Shown here: positions 54,858 to 63,739 of the stretch, piece by piece
Numbering within the stretch: position 1 is the first letter of the stretch
Layout: each line of letters starts with the position of its first letter
Assembly (NCBI RefSeq): GCF_000428045.1
Contig: NZ_ATZE01000014.1
Span: 102,212-166,211 of the forward strand
DNA: 64,000 nt
DNA from: Sedimenticola selenatireducens DSM 17993
Lineage (GTDB): Bacteria; Pseudomonadota; Gammaproteobacteria; Chromatiales; Chromatiaceae
Reading direction: 5' to 3'
Notes under the pieces: model-generated
Told to the model about the DNA's origin: nothing
Databases searched by the model: none
Seen by the model: the letters and a program-made list of their open reading frames with translations, nothing else
Translations under genes and position numbers: made by a program

Positions 54858-55220
54858 CTAAAAATGGCCATAGGATACAAGTAGATCACTATTTCTGCGA
54901 CCATGATTAAAGCGGCGGTCCGAGCCGTCTCTATGAGCCCGCCTGCGTTCCACGCGGTAGCGCCGGGATCTTGTGGTTCGCCGGTCAACAATTCCCTCAT
55001 AGACACAATGACATTCAGTGGCATCACAGCCAGGAAACGGAAGTCTTGGAGGCTGGTTGACCTGGTACACCTGGTCCATCTGACGGATGGCGGATTTACA
55101 GCCACACCTGGATACCCTTAGCAGGATAAAGCGATCATATCGTCTGATCTTATCCAGTTCGGCCTTCCGCATCTCCTCAATGCTTAACGGTTTGCTTTCG
55201 TATTTGGAAAACCATTTCAT
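54858..55220 (-). CDS. Cysteine- and arginine-rich hypothetical protein
   Basis: A 120-residue protein. The first 40 residues look helical (KPLSIEEMRKAELDKIRRYDRF). A block follows with CGCKSA, LPFPGCDA and CHC, which could bind metal, and the tail is Arg-rich (RRYRVERRRAHRDGSDRR). The ATG at 55220 is chosen since the regular sequence begins there, but no Shine-Dalgarno is seen; an ATG at 55253 is in frame. The frame at 54755-55105 on the same strand is read as a shadow. Nucleic-acid binding is possible but unproven. Confidence 0.6.
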   Translation of the reverse strand: MKWFSKYESKPLSIEEMRKAELDKIRRYDRFILLRVSRCGCKSAIRQMDQVYQVNQPPRLPFPGCDATECHCVYEGIVDRRTTRSRRYRVERRRAHRDGSDRRFNHGRRNSDLLVSYGHF

Positions 55221-55549
55221 GATATCTAATACCGGTCTATGCACTGTATACATAATTATAGGCCAACTTTCTCCCTATGCTGAAAAGCCCGGGATAACCG
55301 TGGAAGCTAGACTATAAACGGACTTGAAGTGCCAGGTGGCTGGGGGTTGATGGAGTGCCGCAGTTCCGCGGGGTGCTGGACATCATTCGGCAACCGTTTA
55401 TCCTGAGTGTCATTTCAATGACGGCAGACAACGGTCCCGCCAATCGTGGAATAATGCGATAAGAATGAATAATGTGCAGGATGCCTGACTGATAGGTTAT
55501 CGGTCACAGGATACGGACCCCGTCCTGCCCCGTTTAAAGGTCTCAAAAT
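55221..55549. other. Gap before the tyrosine phosphatase gene
   Basis: About 330 bp between divergent genes. No conserved ORF, hairpin with T-run or RNA gene is evident. Confidence 0.4.
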
Positions 55550-56032
55550 ATGAAAAAAGTATCCGTTTTGTTCGTCTGCATGGGCAATATTTGTCGTTCA
55601 CCTACTGCACATGGCGTGTTTGAACAGATGGTCAAAAATGCTGGATTGACTCCATATATTGAAGTCGATTCAGCGGGCACGCATGCTTACCATGTGGGCA
55701 ATCAACCCGATCCCCGTTCCCAGAAAACCGCACTTGGTCGGGGTATTGACCTTAGCAGGCAACGCGCTCGCAAAGCGGCACGGGAAGATTTTGAGCGGTT
55801 TGACTATGTCATCGCCATGGATCGGGACAACCTGAACAATCTGTTGGAAATTGCTCCGGATGATTTCCGGGAGAAACTGCATCTGCTACTCGATTTCGCC
55901 CCTGAGTTGGGCATACGGGAAGTCCCCGATCCCTACTATGGTGGTACCGGGGGATTCGATAGGGTTTTTGATCTGGTTTCGGCCGCCTCGGAGGCCCTGT
56001 TGGCAACAATAAGAAGGGAGCATCAGATTTGA
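55550..56032 (+). CDS. Low-molecular-weight protein tyrosine phosphatase
   Basis: A 160-residue LMW-PTP. The phosphate loop CMGNICRS spans residues 10-17 with the catalytic Cys10 and Arg16, and the general acid is in VPDPYYGG near residue 126. Such enzymes often dephosphorylate polysaccharide co-polymerase kinases or act in arsenate reduction; no Wzc-type kinase is nearby, so the target is unknown. Single gene convergent with rne. Confidence 0.9.
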   Translation: MKKVSVLFVCMGNICRSPTAHGVFEQMVKNAGLTPYIEVDSAGTHAYHVGNQPDPRSQKTALGRGIDLSRQRARKAAREDFERFDYVIAMDRDNLNNLLEIAPDDFREKLHLLLDFAPELGIREVPDPYYGGTGGFDRVFDLVSAASEALLATIRREHQI

Positions 56033-56050
56033 TCAGGTAATGCATAATAG

Positions 56051-56077
56051 CGGAGGGCGGCTTATTGCCGCCCTCCG
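56051..56077. terminator. Bidirectional terminator between the phosphatase gene and rne
   Basis: Positions 56051-56061 pair perfectly with 56067-56077 (11 bp, GC-rich) around a TTATT loop, between two convergent stop codons. T-runs are weak on both sides. Confidence 0.7.
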
Positions 56078-56106
56078 CCATACCTGTGAAATTTCCTGGT
56101 GTCTGT

Positions 56107-59100
56107 TTACGAGTCCGTATCTGACGCAGGTCTATTTGTCGGCTTGTTGCTCGACACCATGTCATTGTTAGCTGCCGGCGCTTCAGCCGATTTATTGGCC
56201 ATTGCCGGCTTGGCCCCGGATGTCTCGCCTTGCGGTTTTGCCGGGTCGGTATTGACACCGGGTTTGGTCTCAACCTGGCGTAGCGGCCGTTGCTCAGCCA
56301 CCGGAGACGGCTGGGCAGCCTCCTTCGCTGGTGTCGCTTCAGGCTTGGCTGGTGCCGGTTTGGCCGGAGGAGGCGTTGGTACGGGCTTTGCCGCCATAGG
56401 CTTGGTCTCAACCTGCCGCAGTGGTTGTTCTGTGGCTAGGGGGGATTTTGGTGTTGCCGTAGCCACCGCCGCAGGCTTGGGTGGTGTTCCTGCCGGTTGT
56501 TTTACCGGTGCTGCTGACTCAGCCGGTTTAATTGCCGACGCTTTGGTCTCAACCTGCCGCAATGGCGGCTCCTTTGGCCCGCTTACCTTGGTATCCGGCT
56601 TGGTCTCACTCTTTTCCGCCGGTTTCACCACGGCTTTCGGCTCTGCTGGTTGTTCAGGTTTTACCTGTGGTTTTTCTGGTGCCGGGGCTGCGGGGGATTC
56701 AGCGGCCGGGCCTTTAGTGGTGTCTGGCGACTTTTCTGTTGCCGGTGACTTTTGGGCCTGCGGTTCGGCAGCCGATGTCGGCCTGGCAGTGGTATCTGTT
56801 TCTGCACCTCCGCCGGTCCGGGCCGCAGCCTGGGTGGCTTTTACATCGGTTTCGCCAGCAACCGGGCGACGTGCTGTTTTCTCGTCCCCTGAGTCACCTG
56901 ATGCCTGGACATCTGGCGTGCCGCTGTCTCCATCTTGATTAGACGCTCTTGGCTTGCGCGTACGCGGACTTCTGCCGGGACGGGACTGATCCTTCTCCTG
57001 GGCGCCTCTCTCTTGCGAGACGGCGGTATCTCCTGTCCGGTCACTCTTGGCTGTATCTCCGTTAACATTTGTCGTGCCGGTTTCGTTGTCACCGGTGTTT
57101 GTTTTACGCCGCCGCCGGCCACCGCGACGTCCGCGGCGGGAGCTGCGCTTCGGTTCATCTCCAGTGGATGATTGCTCGGCTGGGCGGTTGTCTCCGGCTG
57201 TTGCCGGTTTTTGCTCCACCGCAGGCTCTTGATCACTACCGTTGCGCTTGTCGGCACGGGTGTCGCTCTTGCGTTGGGCAGACTGCTGTTGACGGCTATC
57301 GTCGGATTTTTTCTTTCCGGTCGGCTTTGGCTTGCTTGAGCGGCCCGAGTTCGATCGGCGGCTCTCTTCCTGATTGTCCCGGGTGCGCTTGTCACGTGTT
57401 TTGGGTTCTTCACGCTTTTCGCTGGACTGTCTTGCCGGTGCCGATTTTTGCGTGCGGGATTCAACGGTTTCGGCATCATCGCCAATGATGGCCTTCCACA
57501 ATTTGCTGAAGAATCCTTTCTCGCGTGGCTTCTCCTCCACAGTCGTCTGACGCTGCTGGGGTGTTGGAGCAGGGGAGGAGGGAACAACCCGTTTAACCGT
57601 CGGTTCTTCCGTTTTAGTCTCCTTGGGTTTGGCAAAACCAGGGGTTTTGTCTTCCGGTTCCACCATCATCTTGTAGCTGGAGGTCTCTTCAGCGTCTTCC
57701 GGTAGATCCTGTTCGCGAATGCGTTCAATTTCGTAATGTGGCGTCTCAAAATGGATATTGGGGATCAGTACAACATTCACATCCTGACGCTGCTCGATGT
57801 CATGTATCGCCTCGCGTTTTTCATTCAGCAGAAAGGTCGCCACGTCCACCGGCAACTGGGCGTTGATCCGCAGGGTATTCTCCTTCATGGCGTGTTCTTC
57901 AATGATACGAAGCACCGAAAGAGCAAGGGATTCGACCCCACGGATAAAACCGTGGCCATCACATCGGGGGCAGACATGCAGCATGGACTCGCCCAGTGAG
58001 GGACGCAGGCGCTGCCGCGATAGCTCAAGCAGACCAAAACGCGATATGCGTCCCAGCTGGACACGCGCACGATCCTGCTTCATCGCCTCTTTAAGTCGGT
58101 TCTCAACCTCCCGCTGATTACGGGTGGGGGTCATGTCGATGAAATCGATCACAAACAGACCACCCATGTCACGCATTCTGAGCTGGCGGGCGATCTCATC
58201 CGCCGCCTCCAGATTGGTGTTCAGTGCCGTCTCTTCAATATCGGCACCCTTGGTGGAGCGCGCCGAGTTGATATCGACAGAGGTCAATGCCTCAGTGTGA
58301 TCGATGACGATAGCGCCGCCGGAAGGCAGACGCACTTCACGCTGGAAGGCGGACTCTATTTGACTTTCGATCTGATAGCGACTGAACAGTGGTACTTCAT
58401 CGGTGTAGTGACGCAGTTTTTTAACATTATGCGGCATCACCTGCTCGATAAACTCACAAGCCTCTGCATAGACCTCGGGGTGATCAATCACAATCTCGCC
58501 GATATCCGCCCGCAGATGGTCGCGGATAGAGCGGATAATGACATTGCTCTCCTGATAAATCAGGAAGGGGGCGGGTTTCTCTTTGGCGGAGGTTTCGATC
58601 GCTTCCCAGAGTTGTAGCAGGTAGTTGAGGTCCCACTGCAGGTCTTCCTGGCTTTTGCCAATCCCGGCAGTACGTACGATCAGGCCGGCGCCATCTGGAA
58701 TCTCAAGGCCGGACATGGCATCACGCAGTTCGTTGCGCTCCTGGCCTTCAATGCGGCGGGAAATACCGCCGGCCCGGGGATTATTCGGCATCAGCACGAG
58801 ATAACGACCGGCGAGAGAGATGAAGGTGGTCAGTGCGGCACCCTTGTTGCCACGCTCTTCCTTCTCGATCTGGACAACGACTTCCTGTCCCTCTTTGATG
58901 GCATCCTTGATCTGTACACGTCCCCCAGACTCTTTGGCGGCACCGGTAAAGTAGTTACGGGAGATCTCTTTAAGTGGAAGGAAACCGTGACGGTCCGATC
59001 CGTATTCTACAAAGGCGGCTTCAAGACTCGGCTCTACCCGAGTAACTTTCCCTTTGTATATATTGGCTTTTTTTTGTTCTCGACCGGCTGTTTCAATATC

Positions 59101-59181
59101 CAGGTTATATAATTTTTGGCCATCCACGATGGCTACCCGCAACTCCTCTGGCTGAGTTGCGTTGATCAACATACGTTTCAT
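56107..59181 (-). CDS. rne: Ribonuclease E
   Basis: A 1024-residue endoribonuclease that starts mRNA decay and rRNA/tRNA processing and scaffolds the degradosome. The catalytic half has the S1 domain ([20 protein letters not shown] near residue 40), the DNase I-like acidic site ([17 protein letters not shown] near 300) and the zinc link CPRCDGHG near 405. After it come a likely membrane-targeting amphipathic helix ([12 protein letters not shown]), an Arg-rich RNA-binding stretch ([12 protein letters not shown]) and a long Pro/Ala/Lys-rich tail with three PLRQVETK repeats. The ATG at 59181 ([10 protein letters not shown]) is the family start; an in-frame ATG lies 20 codons upstream. Confidence 0.95.
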   Translation of the reverse strand: MKRMLINATQPEELRVAIVDGQKLYNLDIETAGREQKKANIYKGKVTRVEPSLEAAFVEYGSDRHGFLPLKEISRNYFTGAAKESGGRVQIKDAIKEGQEVVVQIEKEERGNKGAALTTFISLAGRYLVLMPNNPRAGGISRRIEGQERNELRDAMSGLEIPDGAGLIVRTAGIGKSQEDLQWDLNYLLQLWEAIETSAKEKPAPFLIYQESNVIIRSIRDHLRADIGEIVIDHPEVYAEACEFIEQVMPHNVKKLRHYTDEVPLFSRYQIESQIESAFQREVRLPSGGAIVIDHTEALTSVDINSARSTKGADIEETALNTNLEAADEIARQLRMRDMGGLFVIDFIDMTPTRNQREVENRLKEAMKQDRARVQLGRISRFGLLELSRQRLRPSLGESMLHVCPRCDGHGFIRGVESLALSVLRIIEEHAMKENTLRINAQLPVDVATFLLNEKREAIHDIEQRQDVNVVLIPNIHFETPHYEIERIREQDLPEDAEETSSYKMMVEPEDKTPGFAKPKETKTEEPTVKRVVPSSPAPTPQQRQTTVEEKPREKGFFSKLWKAIIGDDAETVESRTQKSAPARQSSEKREEPKTRDKRTRDNQEESRRSNSGRSSKPKPTGKKKSDDSRQQQSAQRKSDTRADKRNGSDQEPAVEQKPATAGDNRPAEQSSTGDEPKRSSRRGRRGGRRRRKTNTGDNETGTTNVNGDTAKSDRTGDTAVSQERGAQEKDQSRPGRSPRTRKPRASNQDGDSGTPDVQASGDSGDEKTARRPVAGETDVKATQAAARTGGGAETDTTARPTSAAEPQAQKSPATEKSPDTTKGPAAESPAAPAPEKPQVKPEQPAEPKAVVKPAEKSETKPDTKVSGPKEPPLRQVETKASAIKPAESAAPVKQPAGTPPKPAAVATATPKSPLATEQPLRQVETKPMAAKPVPTPPPAKPAPAKPEATPAKEAAQPSPVAEQRPLRQVETKPGVNTDPAKPQGETSGAKPAMANKSAEAPAANNDMVSSNKPTNRPASDTDS
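56263..56565 (-). repeat. Three PLRQVETK repeats in the RNase E tail
   Basis: Eight-residue units are encoded at 56263-56286, 56401-56424 and 56542-56565 on the minus strand, 46-47 codons apart, each followed by a Lys/Pro/Ala-rich linker. They look like short linear motifs for a protein partner of the degradosome tail. Confidence 0.75.
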
Positions 59182-59730
59182 ATTGTGAAATTCCCAGGGC
59201 GCGCTTTCTTCCTGCAGGAACCGGACAGGGTTATATGACACCTGGCTTTACCGGGTCGTTCCCAGTATCCAGATTCCCATCAAAAGCGAGAGCTGCACGC
59301 GTGATTGAATCAGCCTTTGGCCTGTTCAACACGGCAGCATCTTTGAAGCACGCCGTTAATTATGTACATCGAGTGCGTCTGCAATACGATGCGTTCTTTG
59401 TTATGCATAGGGCCGGCAGTGGATTCTGCTGATCGATCTATCTCACCTGGGTGAGAGATCTGATCGCCCGGCAATAACAGAACGCCACCAGGCAGGTGGG
59501 CGTTCGGTGATCAGTTTGCTTATAGCGGATACAGATAGCCCTATTAGCTAAATTCGCCGCTAACGGAGGATTATAACTATCTTAAGCAGGTGCAGCAAAT
59601 AGAGAGTGCATGGGGACAGGTCGACACTATTGTCGATACCTGGCCAGGTAATATCAGCTTAAGTAACTAATTTACTGCAGTACGCCAACAACTGCTTGGT
59701 GTCGTTTCCGAAACTGGTATCATAAGGCCG
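59182..59730. other. rne leader region and rluC promoter region
   Basis: About 550 bp between divergent genes. On the rne side two hairpins stand out, at 59434-59466 (TCTCACC with GGTGAGA, extended by CGATC/GATCG) and at 59481-59504 (AACGCC with GGCGTT). They lie in the likely rne leader; in E. coli such stems allow RNase E to control its own mRNA. A frame at 59235-59432 (plus) has no ribosome binding site and is not called. AAGG precedes the rluC ATG. Confidence 0.5.
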
Positions 59731-60693
59731 ATGTCAAACTCCCAGCCGATCAGCAGCACCGTGTATATCCTGAATATAGAACCAGGTTATGAAGGGCAGC
59801 GTATTGATAACTTCCTTATCAATCATCTCAAAGGCGTTCCCAAGAGCCTGGTCTACCGGATTCTCCGCCGCGGCGAAGTGCGGGTCAACAAAGGGCGCAT
59901 TAAAGCAAACTATCGCCTGCAGGTGGGCGATCAGGTGCGCGTCCCTCCGGTTCGCATGGCTGAAAAGGATGAGCCGGGGAGAGTCGATAGCCGCCAGTTG
60001 GATCGGCTCGAAAAGGCCATAATATTTGAAGACAAGCGATTGCTGGTACTGAATAAACCATCGGGAGTCGCGGTGCACGGTGGGAGTGGCCTCAGCTTCG
60101 GTGTCATCGAGGCCCTGCGTCAGTTGCGTCCTGAAGAACATCAGCTAGAACTGGTGCATCGACTGGATCGGGAAACTTCCGGGTGTCTACTGATTGCCAA
60201 GCGCAGAAGTGCCTTGCGCACGCTACATGAACTTATGCGCTCCAATGGGATCGATAAGCGTTACATCACGCTTGTGAAGGGTCACTGGCGTCGTGATCGT
60301 GTCGAAGTTGACGCGCCGCTTCTGAAAAACACCCTACAAGGTGGTGAGCGGGTCGTGGTGGTTGATCCCCGCGGAAAGGAGTCCGTTACCCGGTTCAGTA
60401 TCAGGGAACGAATGGGGAACTTTTTATTGATCGAGGCCCGGTTGATGACAGGGCGCACCCATCAGATAAGGGTTCATGCGGCACACCTGGGAACCCCGAT
60501 ACTGGGCGATGAAAAATATGGTGATGCAGCTGCCAACAGGGAGGCGAAGGAACTGGGTCTGAGGCGATTGTTCCTCCATGCTGAAACATTAAGGTTTCGC
60601 TGGCCCGATGAGAAACAGGATCTGGTGTTCAGGGCGCCGCTTGAGCCGGTGCTGGATGAACTGTTGACCCGGATTCGAGCGAAAGCGAGCTGA
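59731..60693 (+). CDS. rluC: 23S rRNA pseudouridine synthase RluC
   Basis: A 320-residue RluA-family enzyme modifying uridines of 23S rRNA helix 80-90 regions (955, 2504, 2580 in E. coli numbering). An S4 domain is N-terminal (YRILRRGEVRVNKGRIK near residue 45), and the catalytic aspartate is in LVHRLDRETSGCLL near residue 148. LMTGRTHQIRVHAAHLG closes the domain. Divergent location from rne is the conserved arrangement. The HAD and sppA genes follow in the same direction. Confidence 0.93.
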   Translation: MSNSQPISSTVYILNIEPGYEGQRIDNFLINHLKGVPKSLVYRILRRGEVRVNKGRIKANYRLQVGDQVRVPPVRMAEKDEPGRVDSRQLDRLEKAIIFEDKRLLVLNKPSGVAVHGGSGLSFGVIEALRQLRPEEHQLELVHRLDRETSGCLLIAKRRSALRTLHELMRSNGIDKRYITLVKGHWRRDRVEVDAPLLKNTLQGGERVVVVDPRGKESVTRFSIRERMGNFLLIEARLMTGRTHQIRVHAAHLGTPILGDEKYGDAAANREAKELGLRRLFLHAETLRFRWPDEKQDLVFRAPLEPVLDELLTRIRAKAS

Positions 60694-60715
60694 ATTAAAC
60701 TGGTATTTACAAATA

Positions 60716-61369
60716 ATGAAACGCAAGTTCAAGCTCCTGGTGTTTGACTGGGATGGCACACTGATGGACTCGGAAGCGAGGATTGTCTCATGTGTACGTG
60801 CCGCCACCCGGGATATGGCGATTGAAACCCCGGCAGACGAGCAGATCAGAGATATTATCGGACTGGGGCTGAAAGAGGCCCTCGAGAAGCTGTTCCCCGG
60901 CTCTGATGAGCCTTTCAAGGAGCGTTTTATCGCATTTTATCGGCGCTATTTTCTCCATGAAGACAGGACGCCTTCGCTGCTCTTTCCCCGCGCCTTGGAA
61001 GTGCTGAACGGTTTGGTTGCCCAGGACTATCTGCTGGCTGTTGCCACGGGAAAGGGGCGGCCAGGCCTGGACAAGGTATTGGAGGAGACCGGTCTCAAGT
61101 CGCTGTTCCATGCCACCCGGTGTGCTGACGAAACCTTTTCCAAACCACATCCGGAGATGCTGGTGCAGATTATGGATGAACTGGGCGTAGAACCGGCGAA
61201 CACCCTGATGATCGGGGATACCGAATACGATCTGCAGATGGCCATTAATGCCGGAACCCACGGGCTGGCGGTAAGCTATGGGGTTCATTCGGTCGATCGT
61301 CTTAATCAGTTCAATCCCCTCGGATGTCTGGATGATATATCAGAGCTTTCGGATTGGCTGGATCGCTAA
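60716..61369 (+). CDS. HAD-superfamily hydrolase (phosphoglycolate phosphatase-like)
   Basis: A 217-residue HAD-IA hydrolase. Motif I is VFDWDGTLMDSE with the nucleophile Asp near residue 10, motif II is in AVATGK, and motif III/IV is KPHPEM and MIGDTEYD. Between them is an alpha-helical cap. Gph-like or a broad sugar phosphatase; the substrate is not defined. It sits between rluC and sppA, the usual gammaproteobacterial order. Confidence 0.9.
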   Translation: MKRKFKLLVFDWDGTLMDSEARIVSCVRAATRDMAIETPADEQIRDIIGLGLKEALEKLFPGSDEPFKERFIAFYRRYFLHEDRTPSLLFPRALEVLNGLVAQDYLLAVATGKGRPGLDKVLEETGLKSLFHATRCADETFSKPHPEMLVQIMDELGVEPANTLMIGDTEYDLQMAINAGTHGLAVSYGVHSVDRLNQFNPLGCLDDISELSDWLDR

Positions 61370-61411
61370 GTCTCGATTTAGGACTATTACAATAAATTCA
61401 GAGTGAGAAAG

Positions 61412-62386
61412 ATGGATAATCTGGAACAAGAGAGAGTGAAACGCAAGGAAGGCTGGGAACGGGAGTTGTTGGAAAAGCTGGCCACGGCATCCATCACCGA
61501 GCAGCGGCGTGCCCGGCGATGGGGCATTTTTTTCAAACTGCTGACTTTTGCCTATCTGGTCACGCTACTCATTCTTTGGATTCCGGGCACCTTGCCAGAT
61601 GCCGCCATGAAAGCGACCAAGGAGCATACCGCTCTGATCGAAATCAACGGCGTAATCGCGGACGATGCGGAGGCCAGTGCGGATAATGTGGTGACTGCCC
61701 TGCGTTCAGCTTATGAGGACAAGAAAACCAAAGGGGTAATTTTGCGTATCAATAGTCCGGGCGGCAGTGCGGTGCAGGCGGGATATATCAATGATGAGAT
61801 CCGTCGGCTTAAAGAGAAGCACCCGAAAATACCCGTATATGCAGTGGTCACCGATATGGCCGCCTCGGGCGGCTACTATATAGCTGTGGCAGCCGACGAT
61901 ATTTATGTGGATAAAGCCAGCATCGTCGGCTCGATCGGTGTGCTGATGAGTACTTTTGGATTTGAGCGCGGCATGGAGAAATTGGGCGTAGAACGCAGAT
62001 TACTGACGGCTGGCGAACACAAAGGCATTCTCGATCCATTTTCTCCCCTGAAGCAGGAGGAGAAACAGCATATCCAGGAAATGCTTGATCAGGTGCACCA
62101 ACAGTTTATCCAGGCGGTTAAGGATGGTCGCGGAGACAGACTGAAGGAGAGCGGTGATATTTTTAGCGGGCTGTTCTGGTCCGGCGAGGAAAGTATCAAG
62201 CTCGGACTGGCGGATGGTCTGGGCAGCAGCAGTTACGTCGCGCGCGAGTTGATCGGCGCCGAGACTCTGGTGGATTATACCCGGTCAGAGGATCTGCTGG
62301 AGCGGTTCGCCAAACGCATTGGCGCTGGCGCCGCGGCTTTTGTTTCCAGTCGCACCGATTTAGGGATAAACCCGGCAATTCGCTGA
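61412..62386 (+). CDS. sppA: Signal peptide peptidase SppA (short type)
   Basis: A 324-residue S49 protease that degrades cleaved signal peptides in the inner membrane. It has one N-terminal membrane helix (FFKLLTFAYLVTLLILWIPG), INSPGGSAV, the nucleophile serine in DMAASGGYYIA and the lysine base in GEHKGILDPF. The short, single-domain Bacillus-like form fits its length. An ATG at 61412 is preferred over the GTG at 61403. It follows the HAD gene by about 40 bp. Confidence 0.9.
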   Translation: MDNLEQERVKRKEGWERELLEKLATASITEQRRARRWGIFFKLLTFAYLVTLLILWIPGTLPDAAMKATKEHTALIEINGVIADDAEASADNVVTALRSAYEDKKTKGVILRINSPGGSAVQAGYINDEIRRLKEKHPKIPVYAVVTDMAASGGYYIAVAADDIYVDKASIVGSIGVLMSTFGFERGMEKLGVERRLLTAGEHKGILDPFSPLKQEEKQHIQEMLDQVHQQFIQAVKDGRGDRLKESGDIFSGLFWSGEESIKLGLADGLGSSSYVARELIGAETLVDYTRSEDLLERFAKRIGAGAAAFVSSRTDLGINPAIR

Positions 62387-62604
62387 GCGTCTGTGGCGGG
62401 GTGCGGCCGATCAATCTGCCAGGCAGGAACGGATGCGATCGTGGCATCTACAAAATAGTACCCGCAGTTTTCCTGAATACGGCGGTTAGCTGGGTATTCA
62501 GGATGGGTGCCGGGTTTAATGTTGCCACGGTTCCGAGGTCCGGCGTACTATCGCCTTAGTGATGATTGTTGCCCAAAGACCAGAGACAGCCTGAAAATAT
62601 TGTT

Positions 62605-62961
62605 ATGATCGGTCCCGTTGACTCCAATTGCGCCAAGACCCTTTGTAAAAGCCACCGCAAGGTGAGCTCTCCGGCCTCCGAGGGTGAAGCGAATATTTTC
62701 TTCAATCTCTGCATGGACCGCGTTCATTACTCACCCGGCCGTAATGCCATCTACTTTGTTGACTCCAGCTATATCAAGGTAGCAGAGACCATCGATCTGG
62801 TCCTGAAGGGGCTGGGGTGTGATCCACAGATTGAACAGCTCTACCTGGATCAGCTGAGCATTTTCAAGAGCCTGAAACGGGTAAAGCTTGAGCCGGTTCA
62901 GGCCCGGGCCGTCATGGTGGCCCTGCGCATGCAGGGCATGCAGATCACCGTATCAAAATAA
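62605..62961 (+). CDS. Small conserved-type hypothetical protein
   Basis: A 118-residue protein (IGPVDSNCAKTLCKSHR at the start, FFNLCMDRVHYSPGRNAIYFVD in the middle, RAVMVALRMQGMQITVSK at the end) with three cysteines in the first half. No domain is recognised. The ATG at 62605 is a guess; a TTG 13 codons upstream (62566) keeps the frame and neither has a strong Shine-Dalgarno. The interval 62387-62604 holds no gene I can support. Confidence 0.55.
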   Translation: MIGPVDSNCAKTLCKSHRKVSSPASEGEANIFFNLCMDRVHYSPGRNAIYFVDSSYIKVAETIDLVLKGLGCDPQIEQLYLDQLSIFKSLKRVKLEPVQARAVMVALRMQGMQITVSK

Positions 62962-63016
62962 GTGATCAACCTGTCGGGCCGGCAGGTAAGTAGGAGCAAC
63001 AAACACCTTAGTGTCG

Positions 63017-63382
63017 CTATTTGGTCATCTCCTTGACCTTGTCGACCACCTCCCCGGTTTTTTCGATGGTCGCCTGCTTCACCTCTTCATATGTTTGCTT
63101 TATGGCCTCCATGTCGGCATCCTGGGTTGGTGGTGACGGCTCTTCCCGGGAGGGTTCATCGAGGCGATCTTTGTTCATTTCGTCCCACTTTTCACGCGCC
63201 GACTCGGTGGACTCTGATATCGCATTGCCCAGCTCTTTAGCTGATGCTTTTGCATGCTCGGCAGCCTTTTCCATGCTGCTTTTTTCCGCGCTCCCGGAAG
63301 CGCGCTCGGTACCCTGATTTTCCGCACCGCAACCAGCCAAAAGCAACGTGGATATTGCAATTATTAATACCTGTTTGTTCAT
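63017..63382 (-). CDS. Putative small lipoprotein
   Basis: A 121-residue exported lipoprotein. The signal peptide ends in a lipobox (LLLAGC, acylated Cys near residue 17). The mature part is polar and helical, with heptad-like coiled-coil potential (EKAAEHAKASAKEL, TYEEVKQATIEKTGEVVDKV). It resembles stress-type YtxH/CsbD-like or apolipoprotein-like helical proteins only in composition. The ATG at 63382 has GAGG upstream; a frame open to 63499 is not used. Confidence 0.75.
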   Translation of the reverse strand: MNKQVLIIAISTLLLAGCGAENQGTERASGSAEKSSMEKAAEHAKASAKELGNAISESTESAREKWDEMNKDRLDEPSREEPSPPTQDADMEAIKQTYEEVKQATIEKTGEVVDKVKEMTK

Positions 63383-63504
63383 GACACGCCTCGTCTTGAT
63401 AGTCTGCTGATGGCGGAACAACCGGTGGTTCCCTGTGGGGTCCATGATGACAATCAGCCTGGTATGTATCAAGTGAGTAAATGTAAACAACAGTGTCAAA
63501 ATTG

Positions 63505-63708
63505 TTACTCTCTCCAGAAGGGTTTAGCTGCCTCCTGTTCCGCCTCACAACGACTGATACCGATATCACTCAGCATACGGTCATTCAATTGCAGCAATAC
63601 CCGGCGCTGTTGTTGCCGTTGGTACCAAATAGTGATCAGTTCGCCGAGCCGACGGTGGGGGTGTCTTCTCGGTTGGTGCGCAATCAGGTTGCGTAGTGTG
63701 ATTTCCAT
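63505..63708 (-). CDS. DUF1127 protein (YjiS-like)
   Basis: A 67-residue basic protein with the DUF1127 signature LLQLNDRMLSDIGISRCEAEQEAAKPFW. Such small proteins affect phosphate, RNA or stress responses in other proteobacteria; the role here is unknown. GGAG precedes the ATG at the right distance. The IS200-type element begins about 40 bp upstream of its start, so the insertion may have changed its promoter. Confidence 0.88.
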   Translation of the reverse strand: MEITLRNLIAHQPRRHPHRRLGELITIWYQRQQQRRVLLQLNDRMLSDIGISRCEAEQEAAKPFWRE

Positions 63709-63739
63709 TTATCGATCTCCGCCTGTTTGATGAGACCTA

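Noticed and set aside
54755..55105. 116-codon minus-strand ORF
   Set aside because: Overlaps the better-supported Cys/Arg-rich ORF in another frame on the same strand.
56099..56938. 279-codon plus-strand ORF, Gly/Ala/Ser-rich
   Set aside because: Antisense to the low-complexity tail of rne; composition follows from the Pro/Lys/Ala codons on the other strand.
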